Assembly: GCA_964595625.1 (NCBI GenBank) | Contig: CAZQQU010000007.1 | Location: 1-64,000, forward strand | Reading direction: 5' to 3' | Origin: CAZQQU01 sp964595625 | Lineage (GTDB): Bacteria > Bacteroidota > Bacteroidia > Flavobacteriales > Flavobacteriaceae | DNA length: 64,000 nucleotides | Part shown: one piece after another, positions 14,581 through 22,744 of the stretch | Numbering within the stretch: the stretch's first letter is position 1 | Layout of the letters: every line of letters starts with the position of its first letter | Notes under the pieces: generated by a model | Told to the model about the DNA's origin: nothing | Databases searched by the model: none | The model's input: only the letters and a program-made list of their open reading frames with translations | Position numbers and translations under genes: made by a program

Positions 14581-15927
14581 TTAGATAGAAATATTATAAC
14601 GCTTAAGCTTATTATACAGAGTTTTCCGATCTATTTGTAACAATTGAGCTGCTTTACTTTTATTGCCTGCGGCTTGGTGAAGTGCCTCCAGAATTCTCTC
14701 TTTTTCATACTGGCTGTGATAGAGTGATTCTTCGGGTGGTGGCGCAGAAGCATTTTTAACAAATTCAGGAGGTAGGGCCAAGAGATCTATTTCGTTATTT
14801 CGTGCAAACAAAACAGCCCTTTTAATAATGTTTTGCATTTCTCTCAGGTTTCCGGGCCAATGGTATTTTTTAAAAGCCTCCAATACTTCGGGTGCAAAAC
14901 TAGTTACTGATTTTTCAAGTTGTGAACTTGAAAGTTCTAAAAAATAATAGGCAAAAATATCAATATCCTCGGGCCGGTCTTTTAAACTAGGGGCTTCTAT
15001 AGAAAATTCATTGAGTCGGTGATAGAGATCTTCTCTAAAAGTTCCATTTTTAACGGCCTCACTTAAATTTTCATTGGTAGCCGCTATAATCCGGATATCG
15101 ACCTCGACCTCCCGACTACTACCTACGGGTTTTATTTTTCTTTCTTGCAAAGCACGGAGCAGTTGCACTTGTAATTCGTAGGGTAAATTTCCAATTTCAT
15201 CTAAAAACAAAGTACCTCCATTAGCAATTTCAAAATGCCCGGTTTTATTAGAAATAGCACCGGTAAAAGAACCCTTTATATGCCCAAAAAATTCACTGGA
15301 AGCCAATTCCCTCGGAATAGTACCACAATCTACGGGTACAAAGGGAGCCTCCGAACGTTTACTTTTTTCATGAATATTTTGAGCAATATATTCTTTGCCA
15401 GTCCCACTTTTTCCGGTTATCAATACCGACAAGTTAGTAGGAGCCACCAATTCAATATAGTGATTCAATAACTTAGACGCTTCACTCACTCCGTGTACAT
15501 ATGTTTTTTTTACGACGGGCATCGAAGTTGATTTGGACACCACCGGACTTGGAGTAGTTTCTAGATTAAATACGGCTTTATTGAGAATTTTTAAAAGTTG
15601 CTCGGGATTAACCGGCTTAGAAATATAATCGAAAGCACCGCCTTTAATAGCATCTACAGCCTTATTAACTTCGGCATAACCTGTCATTAAGACAACTTTA
15701 GTAGGTAGGTTTTTTTGTTTGATTTCTCCCAATAGGTTGGTTCCTTCATTTTCCGGTAAACGTACATCGGCCAACACCACTGCATATGATTTATTATGAA
15801 TTAACCTAATAGCATCAGTATAATTATAAGCCGTTTCTACTTCAAACCCTTTTTTGGACAAAAATGCTTGAAGCATATTGCAAAATGCGGTATCATCTTC
15901 AACTATTAAAACTCTAGGTTCTGACAT
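14581..15927 (-). CDS. Sigma54-dependent response regulator, NtrC type
   Basis: The 448 residues comprise a receiver domain (Asp54 in LADVRLPENEG, lysine in DYISKPVN), an AAA+ domain with Walker A ITGKSGTGKEYIA, the sigma54-contact loop GSFTGA (Ser in place of the usual first Ala), Walker B GGTLFLDEIGNL and arginine region FREDLYHRLN, and a Fis-type helix-turn-helix (NKSKAAQLLQIDRKTLYNKL). It would activate RpoN promoters on phosphorylation. It is convergent with the hybrid kinase at 12146-14575, whose Hpt domain could feed this receiver. Confidence 0.95.
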   Translation of the reverse strand: MSEPRVLIVEDDTAFCNMLQAFLSKKGFEVETAYNYTDAIRLIHNKSYAVVLADVRLPENEGTNLLGEIKQKNLPTKVVLMTGYAEVNKAVDAIKGGAFDYISKPVNPEQLLKILNKAVFNLETTPSPVVSKSTSMPVVKKTYVHGVSEASKLLNHYIELVAPTNLSVLITGKSGTGKEYIAQNIHEKSKRSEAPFVPVDCGTIPRELASSEFFGHIKGSFTGAISNKTGHFEIANGGTLFLDEIGNLPYELQVQLLRALQERKIKPVGSSREVEVDIRIIAATNENLSEAVKNGTFREDLYHRLNEFSIEAPSLKDRPEDIDIFAYYFLELSSSQLEKSVTSFAPEVLEAFKKYHWPGNLREMQNIIKRAVLFARNNEIDLLALPPEFVKNASAPPPEESLYHSQYEKERILEALHQAAGNKSKAAQLLQIDRKTLYNKLKRYNISI

Positions 15928-15973
15928 AATAACAAAAATACTGAATGCATTTAAGGTTTTGAAAAGATTTCAT

Positions 15974-16002
15974 AAAAAAAGACTGCCGAAGCAGTCTTTT
16001 TT
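15974..16002. terminator. Bidirectional intrinsic terminator
   Basis: AAAAAAAGACTGC, loop CGAA, GCAGTCTTTTTT. It lies upstream of the response regulator and downstream of the 16160-16417 gene. Confidence 0.85.
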
Positions 16003-16051
16003 AAGCAATAAAATTGATGGATAGTGTAAACAAAAAACTTTCTGATTTAAT

Positions 16052-16083
16052 AAATGAGACTGAAAGTGTTTTCAGTCTCATTT
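16052..16083. terminator. Perfect 14-base hairpin, second terminator
   Basis: AAATGAGACTGAAA (16052-16065), loop GTGT, TTTCAGTCTCATTT (16070-16083). It is a perfect stem 77 bases after the stop of the 16160 gene. Weak T-run; it may act as RNA stabiliser or terminator. Confidence 0.55.
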
Positions 16084-16159
16084 ACTACAAATTAGGGGGA
16101 CAATTAGGCATTGTAAACCAACAACAAATTTTCTTTTTCTTAATTATAGGGTGAGTTTC

Positions 16160-16417
16160 TTACTCTTTATCTTCCCGAATATTGGCATCTTCTTTTCGGG
16201 CTTTCACTTCATCATCAGTAAGAACTGCTTTTTCTTTAGCTTCTTTTGTAGCCGATTCAGTTTCTTTTACCAAAGTGGCATCAGCCTTAGCTGCAGCTTT
16301 TTGGTCTTTTTGAACTTCTTTCTTTTGGTCTTGAGCTGTTTTAGTAGAAGCATCTTGTGCATTTGAGTTAAATACAAATCCTAATAAAACAACTGCCATT
16401 ACAAATATTCTTTTCAT
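16160..16417 (-). CDS. Small exported Lys/Glu/Ala-rich protein
   Basis: The 85-residue product starts with a signal peptide (MKRIFVMAVVLLGFVFNSNAQ, cleavage after NAQ) and a mature part of about 64 residues that is almost entirely Lys, Glu, Asp, Ala and Gln (KKEVQKDQKAAAKADATL), so probably a single long helix in the periplasm. No family is recognised. It resembles in design, but not in sequence, the neighbour at 16642-16959; the two are separated by 224 bases with hairpins and are likely transcribed separately. Confidence 0.7.
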   Translation of the reverse strand: MKRIFVMAVVLLGFVFNSNAQDASTKTAQDQKKEVQKDQKAAAKADATLVKETESATKEAKEKAVLTDDEVKARKEDANIREDKE

Positions 16418-16513
16418 CTTTTATTTTTTAATAATTAAACATTTACAAATCATATTGAAATAATAATACCAAAAAAAATAAATCCTGATAATCAACTATA
16501 TACGAAAAAAATT

Positions 16514-16574
16514 ACTGTAGAAAATATGGAATACAACAAAAAATTCCACAGAAATTGTGGAATTTTTCTACAGT
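16514..16574. other. Nested inverted repeats between two small secreted-protein genes
   Basis: An outer 11-base pair of arms, ACTGTAGAAAA (16514-16524) and TTTTCTACAGT (16564-16574), encloses an inner pair, AAAAATTCCAC (16539-16549) and GTGGAATTTTT (16557-16567). The right arms overlap by four bases, so the two helices compete at their junction. It lies upstream of the 16160-16417 gene. Confidence 0.55.
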
Positions 16575-16594
16575 TTGAAAAATAATGACGAAAA

Positions 16595-16621
16595 AAAAGA
16601 GGCTCAATGAGAGCCTCTTAC
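16595..16621 (-). terminator. Intrinsic terminator of the 16642-16959 gene
   Basis: Minus-strand AAGAGGCTC, loop TCATT, GAGCCTCTT followed by a run of T, 23 bases after the stop. Confidence 0.85.
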
Positions 16622-16641
16622 ATCGTAACTAAATTAGGTCT

Positions 16642-16959
16642 TTAGTCTTTGGATTGTTCGGTAGCCGCACTTTTCAGCGATTTTTTATTGGCTGGATCCA
16701 TTTGGTTTTTTAATTGTGCTTTTTGCTTTTGAATAATTTCCAAACGTTGGTTATAAGCGTCACCAGTTACACCTGATGCTTTTAATTCAGCTTCAGCTTT
16801 ATCTAACTCAGCGATCTTTGCTTCCATTTGGTTAGTTTTAGCAGCAGTCACATCTTGAGTAGTAGTTTCACTTAGTGATTTAGCATTTTGTTGGGCGTGT
16901 GAGTTTACGGTAAAAAATAATCCCAATGCCATACAAGATAAAAAAATAGTTTTCTTCAT
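16642..16959 (-). CDS. Small exported coiled-coil protein
   Basis: The 105 residues start with a signal peptide (MKKTIFLSCMALGLFFTVNSHAQ). The mature part is helical and heptad-like (MEAKIAELDKAEAELKASG, YNQRLEIIQKQKAQLKNQM) with a Lys/Ser-rich tail. No domain is recognised. It has its own terminator downstream. The length, signal and composition match many uncharacterised periplasmic proteins of flavobacteria. Confidence 0.7.
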   Translation of the reverse strand: MKKTIFLSCMALGLFFTVNSHAQQNAKSLSETTTQDVTAAKTNQMEAKIAELDKAEAELKASGVTGDAYNQRLEIIQKQKAQLKNQMDPANKKSLKSAATEQSKD

Positions 16960-17062
16960 ATTAGTTCATTTTTAAGATATACAATCAAATTCTATTAAAA
17001 GTATGGCAATATATAAAAAATAAATCAAAATATATAGTTCGAATATATTTTTTAGGTACTTC

Positions 17063-17464
17063 TTATAAATCAGGTGGACGGCGATGATATTTCTTTAATG
17101 CCTGCATTTTTTTTATCTTCAATCGCTTTTCAATTACCTGTTTAGGAATGGTACTTTTTTTTCTAGGTGCTACTACCCGAAGCTGTTCCTGCAATAGATC
17201 AATTAACTTCTGAGTCACTTGTTTTTTATTTTTCAACTGACTCCGACTCGAAGAAGCGTATAGTTTGAGTAGTCCCTCGGAATTCAACCTAGACCCTAAA
17301 CGATTGAGCAACAACTCTTTTTGATCGGGATTTAAGAACTTGGAGCCGGCTATATCAAAACTCACTTCCACCTTAGTGGATACCTTATTAACATGTTGTC
17401 CACCTGGGCCACTACTTCGTACGGCCTTATATTTTAACTCCCGTAGTATATCTTCCCAATTCAT
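17063..17464 (-). CDS. arfB: Alternative ribosome-rescue factor ArfB (YaeJ)
   Basis: ArfB hydrolyses peptidyl-tRNA on ribosomes stalled at mRNA ends. The 133 residues hold the catalytic GGQ loop in VRSSGPGGQHVNKVSTKVEV (residues 15-34) and a basic C-terminal tail (APRKKSTIPKQVIEKRLKIK and KKYHRRPPDL) that would enter the empty mRNA channel. There is no release-factor codon-recognition domain, which separates it from RF1/RF2. Its ATG overlaps the stop of the DUF4301 gene by four bases, so the two are coupled. Confidence 0.93.
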   Translation of the reverse strand: MNWEDILRELKYKAVRSSGPGGQHVNKVSTKVEVSFDIAGSKFLNPDQKELLLNRLGSRLNSEGLLKLYASSSRSQLKNKKQVTQKLIDLLQEQLRVVAPRKKSTIPKQVIEKRLKIKKMQALKKYHRRPPDL

Positions 17465-18957
17465 TTAAACTTGCTTTGGTGGGAATCATTCAATAAATCA
17501 GTAACCGTTTTTACAGGATTAAAAGTAGTAGGTGGCACTTCGATAAAAACCGTTAACCAGCCGGCCATAGCGCCGTTCCAAAGACCCGGTAATTCTTCTG
17601 ACCTTAACATCTTCCCATGGTAACTTTTAGTGGCTATAAAACTACTATCAGCGTCTATAAACTGATTCAAATCAAATTTTTTACCTCTATAATCTCTGAC
17701 ACTACACACCAAATCAACCGGGTTGAAATGGGTAGCAGCTGCAATTACTTCTAGCTGAGAGTGGTCTTGGGTATTGACTTGGGCCAATTCGACAATTTGC
17801 AACGAAACTCGCCCGTTTTTATCACGTACCCAGAAAGGACCTCCTCCCGGTTGGCCCGTGTTTTTAACCATGCCACACACCCGTAACGGGCGGTTTAAAA
17901 AATGGTGCAACTCTTCCACCTGGTCACTCTGCCAATTGGGGTCAAAATAGCGTTTAACAAAAGTACAGATGGTCTGAATTTGCTGACTTGTTAACTGACG
18001 CTGGTCTAACTTTTTTAAATAGTCAAATATTTGATTTCGCAAAACTATCAGTTGCCCGGCTAAGGCTTTTTTGTACTGGATAATCTCGGATAATCTGGTT
18101 TGTACTACCACATTATCTATGTTTTTGATAAATAGAATATCTGCATCTAAGGCATTGAGATTCTCCAGTAAAGCTCCGTGACCGGAAGGACGTAACAAGG
18201 GCTGTTTTTTCTCATCTCGAACCAACTGATTATCGATACCTAAAGCAATGGAGTCGGTATGTTTGGGTTGGAAGGAAAAATCAACTTTAAAGTCACAACC
18301 AGTTTGTCTTTTTATATGCGACTTAATTTTTAAAAAATGTTTTCTAATTTTCTTTTGGTGAACTTCCGAAATCGTAAAGTGTACCTTTACTGGATTTACA
18401 TCCATCTGAGCTGCTTCAAACAATTGTTCTTCAAAAGCGGTTACAGATCGTTTGTTATACAGATGAAAAGCCAACAAAGCTTTGGGCAACTGACCGTAAT
18501 TTAACCCTTTTTTTCCCAGTAGGGATTTTACCAATCTCCGATTTTTTTCCGTTTTACCTAGCAGGTCATAATTGGGATATAAACGGCGGGTTTTTCGTAT
18601 TAATTTTTTATAAAAAGCGAATTTCTTTTTTTCATTAAAAAAAAGAGCGGCTCCTTCGGTATAGGTTTTCGGGTTGTCCAAAAAAGCATAGAGTTCTTGA
18701 AACATACGGGTAGCCGCTCCCGAAGCTGGAACGAATCGTTGTATTTCAAGAGAATCTACTTGCTCTTCATAAACTTTAATGAAGTGAGTCATTTCTTTGG
18801 GTGTAAGCTTTAGAATACCGTCCCCCAAAGTAGCAGCTCGGTCTAATTCTATAAACGAGACTCCCTGTATTATACGATTAGCTTGCTCCTGTAACTGAGT
18901 AATTGTCAGTCCATAACCGGCTAAATACTCCAAATCGGATGCAGTAAAAACAGTCAT
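17461..18957 (-). CDS. DUF4301 family protein
   Basis: The 498 residues match the Bacteroidota DUF4301 family by blocks such as RFVPASGAATRMFQELY (near residue 76), LLRPSGHGALLENLNALDAD, CGMVKNTGQPGGGPFWV and ATHFNPVDLVCSVRDYRGKKF. The glycine-rich start and the GHGALLENL segment recall sugar-nucleotide transferases, but I cannot assign a reaction. No signal peptide or membrane segment, so cytoplasmic. It sits between the kinase-like gene at 18960 (2-base gap) and arfB (4-base overlap) in the long minus-strand run. Confidence 0.75.
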   Translation of the reverse strand: MTVFTASDLEYLAGYGLTITQLQEQANRIIQGVSFIELDRAATLGDGILKLTPKEMTHFIKVYEEQVDSLEIQRFVPASGAATRMFQELYAFLDNPKTYTEGAALFFNEKKKFAFYKKLIRKTRRLYPNYDLLGKTEKNRRLVKSLLGKKGLNYGQLPKALLAFHLYNKRSVTAFEEQLFEAAQMDVNPVKVHFTISEVHQKKIRKHFLKIKSHIKRQTGCDFKVDFSFQPKHTDSIALGIDNQLVRDEKKQPLLRPSGHGALLENLNALDADILFIKNIDNVVVQTRLSEIIQYKKALAGQLIVLRNQIFDYLKKLDQRQLTSQQIQTICTFVKRYFDPNWQSDQVEELHHFLNRPLRVCGMVKNTGQPGGGPFWVRDKNGRVSLQIVELAQVNTQDHSQLEVIAAATHFNPVDLVCSVRDYRGKKFDLNQFIDADSSFIATKSYHGKMLRSEELPGLWNGAMAGWLTVFIEVPPTTFNPVKTVTDLLNDSHQSKFK

Positions 18958-18959
18958 AG

Positions 18960-19517
18960 TTATTTTAACTTTTCAATAATCTCAAGGGCTTTTTGTACCC
19001 GTTGGTCATAGTTTCCTTGTAAAACGGTATAGGGTTTTTGAAATTGTTTTAACTCCGATTCAAACCGGGCAAAGAGCATTTCACGCTCTTGGGGTTTGTC
19101 GCGTAGGTTGTCTTCTTCCCAAGGAATATCAATAGCCATTAAAAAATAGTGATGATACTGATTTTCAATGGCTTTTTGGGCAACCAGAGCCGGACAATAC
19201 CCGTTAAAATAAATTTCAGAATATACCTTTATTTGTAATAAATCGGTGTCACAAAATAGAAATTGATTCGCTTGTTGGGCAATTTTATTTTCCAAATGCA
19301 TTTGGCCTTCAGCAATAGGAAGTATATCTTCGGGTACGCTCACCCCGGGTTTTCCCTGCCATTTTTCTTCAAAATAGCTTCGCATATATTCGGGTACCCA
19401 GCGGGTGTTAAAATGCGCTGCTAGTGCCCGAGCTAAAGTGGTCTTACCGGTAGATTCAGGTCCGAAACACACAATTTTAATTAAATCACTTGCCTGTTGC
19501 TCCAATTTTTCTTCCAT
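18960..19517 (-). CDS. NadR-type P-loop kinase
   Basis: This 185-residue ATPase has Walker A CFGPESTGKTTLARAL (residues 17-32), the block WVPEYMRSYFEEKW and FCDTDLLQIKVYSEIYF, all typical of the ribosylnicotinamide-kinase domain of NadR, but it lacks the adenylyltransferase domain. It overlaps the PnuC-like transporter gene by 37 bases, so the pair would trap an imported vitamin by phosphorylation. The substrate may be nicotinamide riboside; the YkoF-like gene two places upstream suggests thiamine instead. Confidence 0.75.
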   Translation of the reverse strand: MEEKLEQQASDLIKIVCFGPESTGKTTLARALAAHFNTRWVPEYMRSYFEEKWQGKPGVSVPEDILPIAEGQMHLENKIAQQANQFLFCDTDLLQIKVYSEIYFNGYCPALVAQKAIENQYHHYFLMAIDIPWEEDNLRDKPQEREMLFARFESELKQFQKPYTVLQGNYDQRVQKALEIIEKLK

Positions 19518-20101
19518 TCTAAATATCCTAAAATAGCAATGATAGTATAGACTAAAAACAACATACTGGTAAGGGTATACCCTTTCAAGTAATACAGGGG
19601 AATCGATATAAAATCGCCCACAATTAAAAACAACCAGTGTTCTATTTTTCGTTTAGCTAATAACCACATTCCTATAAAAAACAATCCGGTGGTTAAAATA
19701 TCTACATACGACCACCACGAACCAAACTTCTCAAAAAACCAATAAATGATACCGATAAAAAGAGAAGATCCTATAAAAATATAGATTGAAAAAACATATT
19801 CGCGAGGAGTGGTCTTACTGATTTGAATTACAGGATTACCCTCTTTATTTAAACTCCACAAATACCAACCATAGATACTCATCACAAAATAGTATATATT
19901 GATTACCATATCACCAAACAAACCCCATTGATAGAGTAAATAAGTAAATAACAACGTACTTACAATACCGGTAGGATAGACTTTGATGTTGTTTTTTTTG
20001 GAATACAACACACTGGCTAATCCAAAAAGAACTGCGATAATCTCCAATACAATATCCAAAAGAGAATAGTCGTTATATGGAGCAAATAAATTTTCCAGCA
20101 T
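19481..20101 (-). CDS. PnuC/PnuT family vitamin transporter
   Basis: The 206-residue membrane protein has about seven helices, with blocks FGLASVLYSKKNNIKVYPTG, YGWYLWSLNK, FFEKFGSWWSYVDILTTG and KRKIEHWLFLIVGDFISIPL, all typical of the PnuC family. PnuC members carry nicotinamide riboside, PnuT members thiamine. The kinase-like gene overlaps its 3' end by 37 bases and a YkoF-like thiamine-binding gene ends five bases upstream. No TPP riboswitch lies directly before this set. Family certain, substrate open. Confidence 0.85.
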   Translation of the reverse strand: MLENLFAPYNDYSLLDIVLEIIAVLFGLASVLYSKKNNIKVYPTGIVSTLLFTYLLYQWGLFGDMVINIYYFVMSIYGWYLWSLNKEGNPVIQISKTTPREYVFSIYIFIGSSLFIGIIYWFFEKFGSWWSYVDILTTGLFFIGMWLLAKRKIEHWLFLIVGDFISIPLYYLKGYTLTSMLFLVYTIIAILGYLEWKKNWSNRQVI

Positions 20102-20106
20102 AGGGA

Positions 20107-20352
20107 TTAAACGCTACGATCTCCTCTGATAATTTTCAATACAAAAACATACAATTTTTCATCATAAAAAACATCTTTTATGTGTTGTTTCAAAAAAGAC
20201 ATTACCTCGTCATAATCGCCGTAAATTTGCGTACTCAAAGGGTTTTCAACGATTTTAAAATTTGATTTTTTTAAATTTTCAATAAAATTAATTATTGGTT
20301 CTCTATAATCGGGATGTAATGGATATAAGCTGATGTCGATGGAAACTTTCAT
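20107..20352 (-). CDS. Thiamine-binding (YkoF/MTH1187-like) small protein
   Basis: The 81 residues follow the family pattern: VSIDISLYPLHPDYREPI at the start, a middle NPLSTQIYGDYDEVMSFL, and a strand VFVLKIIRGDRS at the end. These are single ferredoxin-like domains that bind thiamine-type compounds; some act in the cytoplasm as vitamin-binding chaperones. It lies 5 bases ahead of the PnuC/PnuT-type transporter and 16 bases after the 20369 gene, so it is part of the run. It is the main argument that the transporter and kinase handle thiamine. Confidence 0.75.
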   Translation of the reverse strand: MKVSIDISLYPLHPDYREPIINFIENLKKSNFKIVENPLSTQIYGDYDEVMSFLKQHIKDVFYDEKLYVFVLKIIRGDRSV

Positions 20353-20368
20353 AGAAAATGGGTTTTAA

Positions 20369-21334
20369 CTAGTTATAAATATGCAATTTGGCTCCTAGGC
20401 CATAATTATTAAATCCTCTTCGCAGTAACATGGAATTAGGATTTTGTTGAATATTAAACGTATGCCAACTTTTATCGTCTAAAAACACGCGTCTAACAAA
20501 GGTTTTTTCTCCGGTAATTCTATTGGTCATAGGTAATAAGGGACGAAATGAAATAGCTACTCGGGTAATGCCCTGCTTGGTTTCAAATTCGTTATACGTT
20601 CGAGTCTGGATCAGCTGACCGTCTTTATCGGCAGGCCCTAAAACTTGAATAGAAACAAAAATTCCGGTTTCCGGAACTAAAATCTTATAAGCAGCTACAT
20701 CCAGTTCAAACACTTGGTCGGTGTCTTCTTCATCCACTACAAAAACTATATTTCCAAAATGTAATTCATTTCCGGGTACTCCGTTTTGGTTTTGATAAAA
20801 TTTAACCCGCATCAAGGTGGCAAAATTTCGGATGGGGATTTTTTTGCCCTGTACATTTTCCTGTACATTAATAGGCAAATAAACGGTATGGAGATGCGCC
20901 GCTTTTTCGGAAGGTTTTTGAATTAATACGGCAATTTCGCTTTCCACCGTTTGCATCCAAGAGTCGTGGTACTCGGCATGGGATACCGGTTTTACCTCAT
21001 AGGTTTTAAATTTACCTTGCGGCAAAGCACTCAGGATTATTTCTTGTAAAAATTCGGTTTCTACCGCCATGGAGTAGACTGTCTCCTGAGGGGGTAAGCT
21101 GATTTTTAAATCGGCATATCCAATGGCCGAAACAAACAGTGTATCTACACCTGCAAACTGTTTTTCAGAATATAAAAACTTTCCGTGGGCATCGGCATGA
21201 GTTCCCCAGCCATTTCCAAAGGCCAAAGTCGCAAAGGAAACCGGTTCGCCATTGGTAGCATCAACTAACTGCACTTGTTGGGCATAAAAAACAGGTGTAA
21301 TTAGTAAACAGAAAAACAGCTTGTACACATTCAT
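20369..21334 (-). CDS. Exported protein with carboxypeptidase-like regulatory domain
   Basis: The 321 residues begin with a signal peptide (MNVYKLFFCLLITPVFYAQQ), then a beta-sandwich of the CarboxypepD_reg-like kind (VQLVDATNGEPVSFATLAFG, DTLFVSAIGYADLKISLP, about 20-85), and an uncharacterised C-terminal half (GVPGNELHFGNIVFVV, TRVAISFRPLLPMTNR). Such proteins are common in Bacteroidota envelopes. Its ATG overlaps the GGGP synthase stop by four bases, so it is translated from the same message, although no functional link is obvious. Confidence 0.7.
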   Translation of the reverse strand: MNVYKLFFCLLITPVFYAQQVQLVDATNGEPVSFATLAFGNGWGTHADAHGKFLYSEKQFAGVDTLFVSAIGYADLKISLPPQETVYSMAVETEFLQEIILSALPQGKFKTYEVKPVSHAEYHDSWMQTVESEIAVLIQKPSEKAAHLHTVYLPINVQENVQGKKIPIRNFATLMRVKFYQNQNGVPGNELHFGNIVFVVDEEDTDQVFELDVAAYKILVPETGIFVSIQVLGPADKDGQLIQTRTYNEFETKQGITRVAISFRPLLPMTNRITGEKTFVRRVFLDDKSWHTFNIQQNPNSMLLRRGFNNYGLGAKLHIYN

Positions 21335-22038
21335 GGTTCAAATGTATTATTTTCAAAAGCAGTTCCGATGACCGCCATATCCGCACCCGCTTCAAATACC
21401 TCTTGCAAAACCTGTTGCGATCGAATTCCCCCACCTACTATCAAGGGTAAATATACGTTTTTTCTAACCGTTTGGATAATTTCTCTTCGTACATGTTGCA
21501 AAGCTCCACTTCCGGCTTCTAGATAAATTATTTTTTTTCCCAAATAATATCCGGCTATAGCCAAATCTCTAATTTTTTTGACCTCATCTTGCGATACCGG
21601 CTGGGTGTTGCTCACTCGGGCTACGGCACTGGGAGCTCCTCCATCTATCAATATATAGGCGGTAGGTATCACTTCCAAAACAGTTTTGCGTAGTAGCGGG
21701 ACGGCTTGGAGCTGTTGCCCTATTAAATATTCCGGATTGTCACCGGAAATCAGGGAAAGAAACAACAACGCATCGGCTTGGTCTGAAATCTGACGGGCAT
21801 TGCCTGGGAAAAGGATCACCGGTAAGGGGGTATTTTGTTTTAAACTGCGAACCACTTGCTCGGTCAATGATTGTCCGCCGGTACTACCTCCTACAAAAAA
21901 ATGAGTGGTATAACTGGGTATTTTTTTAAGAAACTGATTGGTTTTGGAAACGTCAAATTTTTCAGGGTCTATTAAAACAGCCAGCAACTTTTTATTTTGC
22001 TTTTTAGCTGACAATATACTTCCGTAAATAGTAGTCAT
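21331..22038 (-). CDS. Geranylgeranylglyceryl-phosphate synthase family protein
   Basis: The 235-residue TIM-barrel protein shows the family blocks LLAVLIDPEKFDVS near the N-terminus, FFVGGSTGGQS, VILFPGNARQIS, YYLGKKIIYLEAGSGA and LIVGGGIRSQ followed by GADMAVIGTA (phosphate-binding loops). The enzyme joins a polyprenyl diphosphate to sn-glycerol-1-phosphate; it is typical of archaeal lipid synthesis but also known from Bacteroidota, where its product role is unclear. It lies 8 bases after the phosphopantetheinyl transferase and overlaps the next gene by 4 bases. Confidence 0.9.
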   Translation of the reverse strand: MTTIYGSILSAKKQNKKLLAVLIDPEKFDVSKTNQFLKKIPSYTTHFFVGGSTGGQSLTEQVVRSLKQNTPLPVILFPGNARQISDQADALLFLSLISGDNPEYLIGQQLQAVPLLRKTVLEVIPTAYILIDGGAPSAVARVSNTQPVSQDEVKKIRDLAIAGYYLGKKIIYLEAGSGALQHVRREIIQTVRKNVYLPLIVGGGIRSQQVLQEVFEAGADMAVIGTAFENNTFEP

Positions 22039-22046
22039 AGAAGGGA

Positions 22047-22712
22047 TTAATTAAGATGGCTAAAGCTACTCGGAAACCCATTGGCCTTGGTAAAAGCACA
22101 GGTAAAACCTTCAAACTCAAAAAACCGTACCGGGTAAGTATCGCGATTGCCTTGAAAACTAATGGCAACGGTGGTAGCTTGGTCATCAAAATTAAAATCG
22201 GCTACATCAATATGGTTTAAAAAGCTTACTCCCTCTTTTTCGTACATTTTATAGAGTGCTTCCTTGATACACCAAACTATGGTCAGTTTTTGAATAACAG
22301 CATCGTCGTTGGCCAACGTACGATATTCTCTAAGCGGTGTAAATTTATTGGCGATACGCAAAATTTTCTCCCGCTGTTTTTCGATGTCAATACCCACTTT
22401 AGAAGTACTCACTATAATACCTGTAAAATGGTGGGAATGAGAGATAGAAATTTGTTTGCCATCCATCAAATACGGTCTGCCTTCCGGATGATACTTCAAA
22501 TCATAATCCGAATAGCCGGCTTCTTTTAACAAATGACGGATACTCACAAACCCACACTGATGGATGGGAGAAAGCATTTTCTGCAAACGTGTTTGGCTAT
22601 GCGAACACAATTCAATCCCTTGAAGAAGTTCCTCCAAGGTTTCTTCTATTTTCCACAAATATATACACGTTTCCGAATCTACTTGTATCGTTTTGTATAG
22701 CGGCATAACCAA
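22047..22712 (-). CDS. 4'-phosphopantetheinyl transferase superfamily protein
   Basis: The 221 residues carry the Sfp/AcpS-type magnesium and CoA motifs: VGIDIEKQ (residues 106-113) and WCIKEALYKMYEKEG (about 151-165). A SISHSH segment lies upstream of them. The enzyme transfers phosphopantetheine from CoA to a carrier-protein serine. No signal peptide. A start at the third codon (22706) is equally possible. First gene of the run that continues into the GGGP synthase homologue. Confidence 0.88.
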   Translation of the reverse strand: MVMPLYKTIQVDSETCIYLWKIEETLEELLQGIELCSHSQTRLQKMLSPIHQCGFVSIRHLLKEAGYSDYDLKYHPEGRPYLMDGKQISISHSHHFTGIIVSTSKVGIDIEKQREKILRIANKFTPLREYRTLANDDAVIQKLTIVWCIKEALYKMYEKEGVSFLNHIDVADFNFDDQATTVAISFQGNRDTYPVRFFEFEGFTCAFTKANGFPSSFSHLN

Positions 22713-22744
22713 AGTTTTCTATACAAAGATACAGTTTGAAAATT

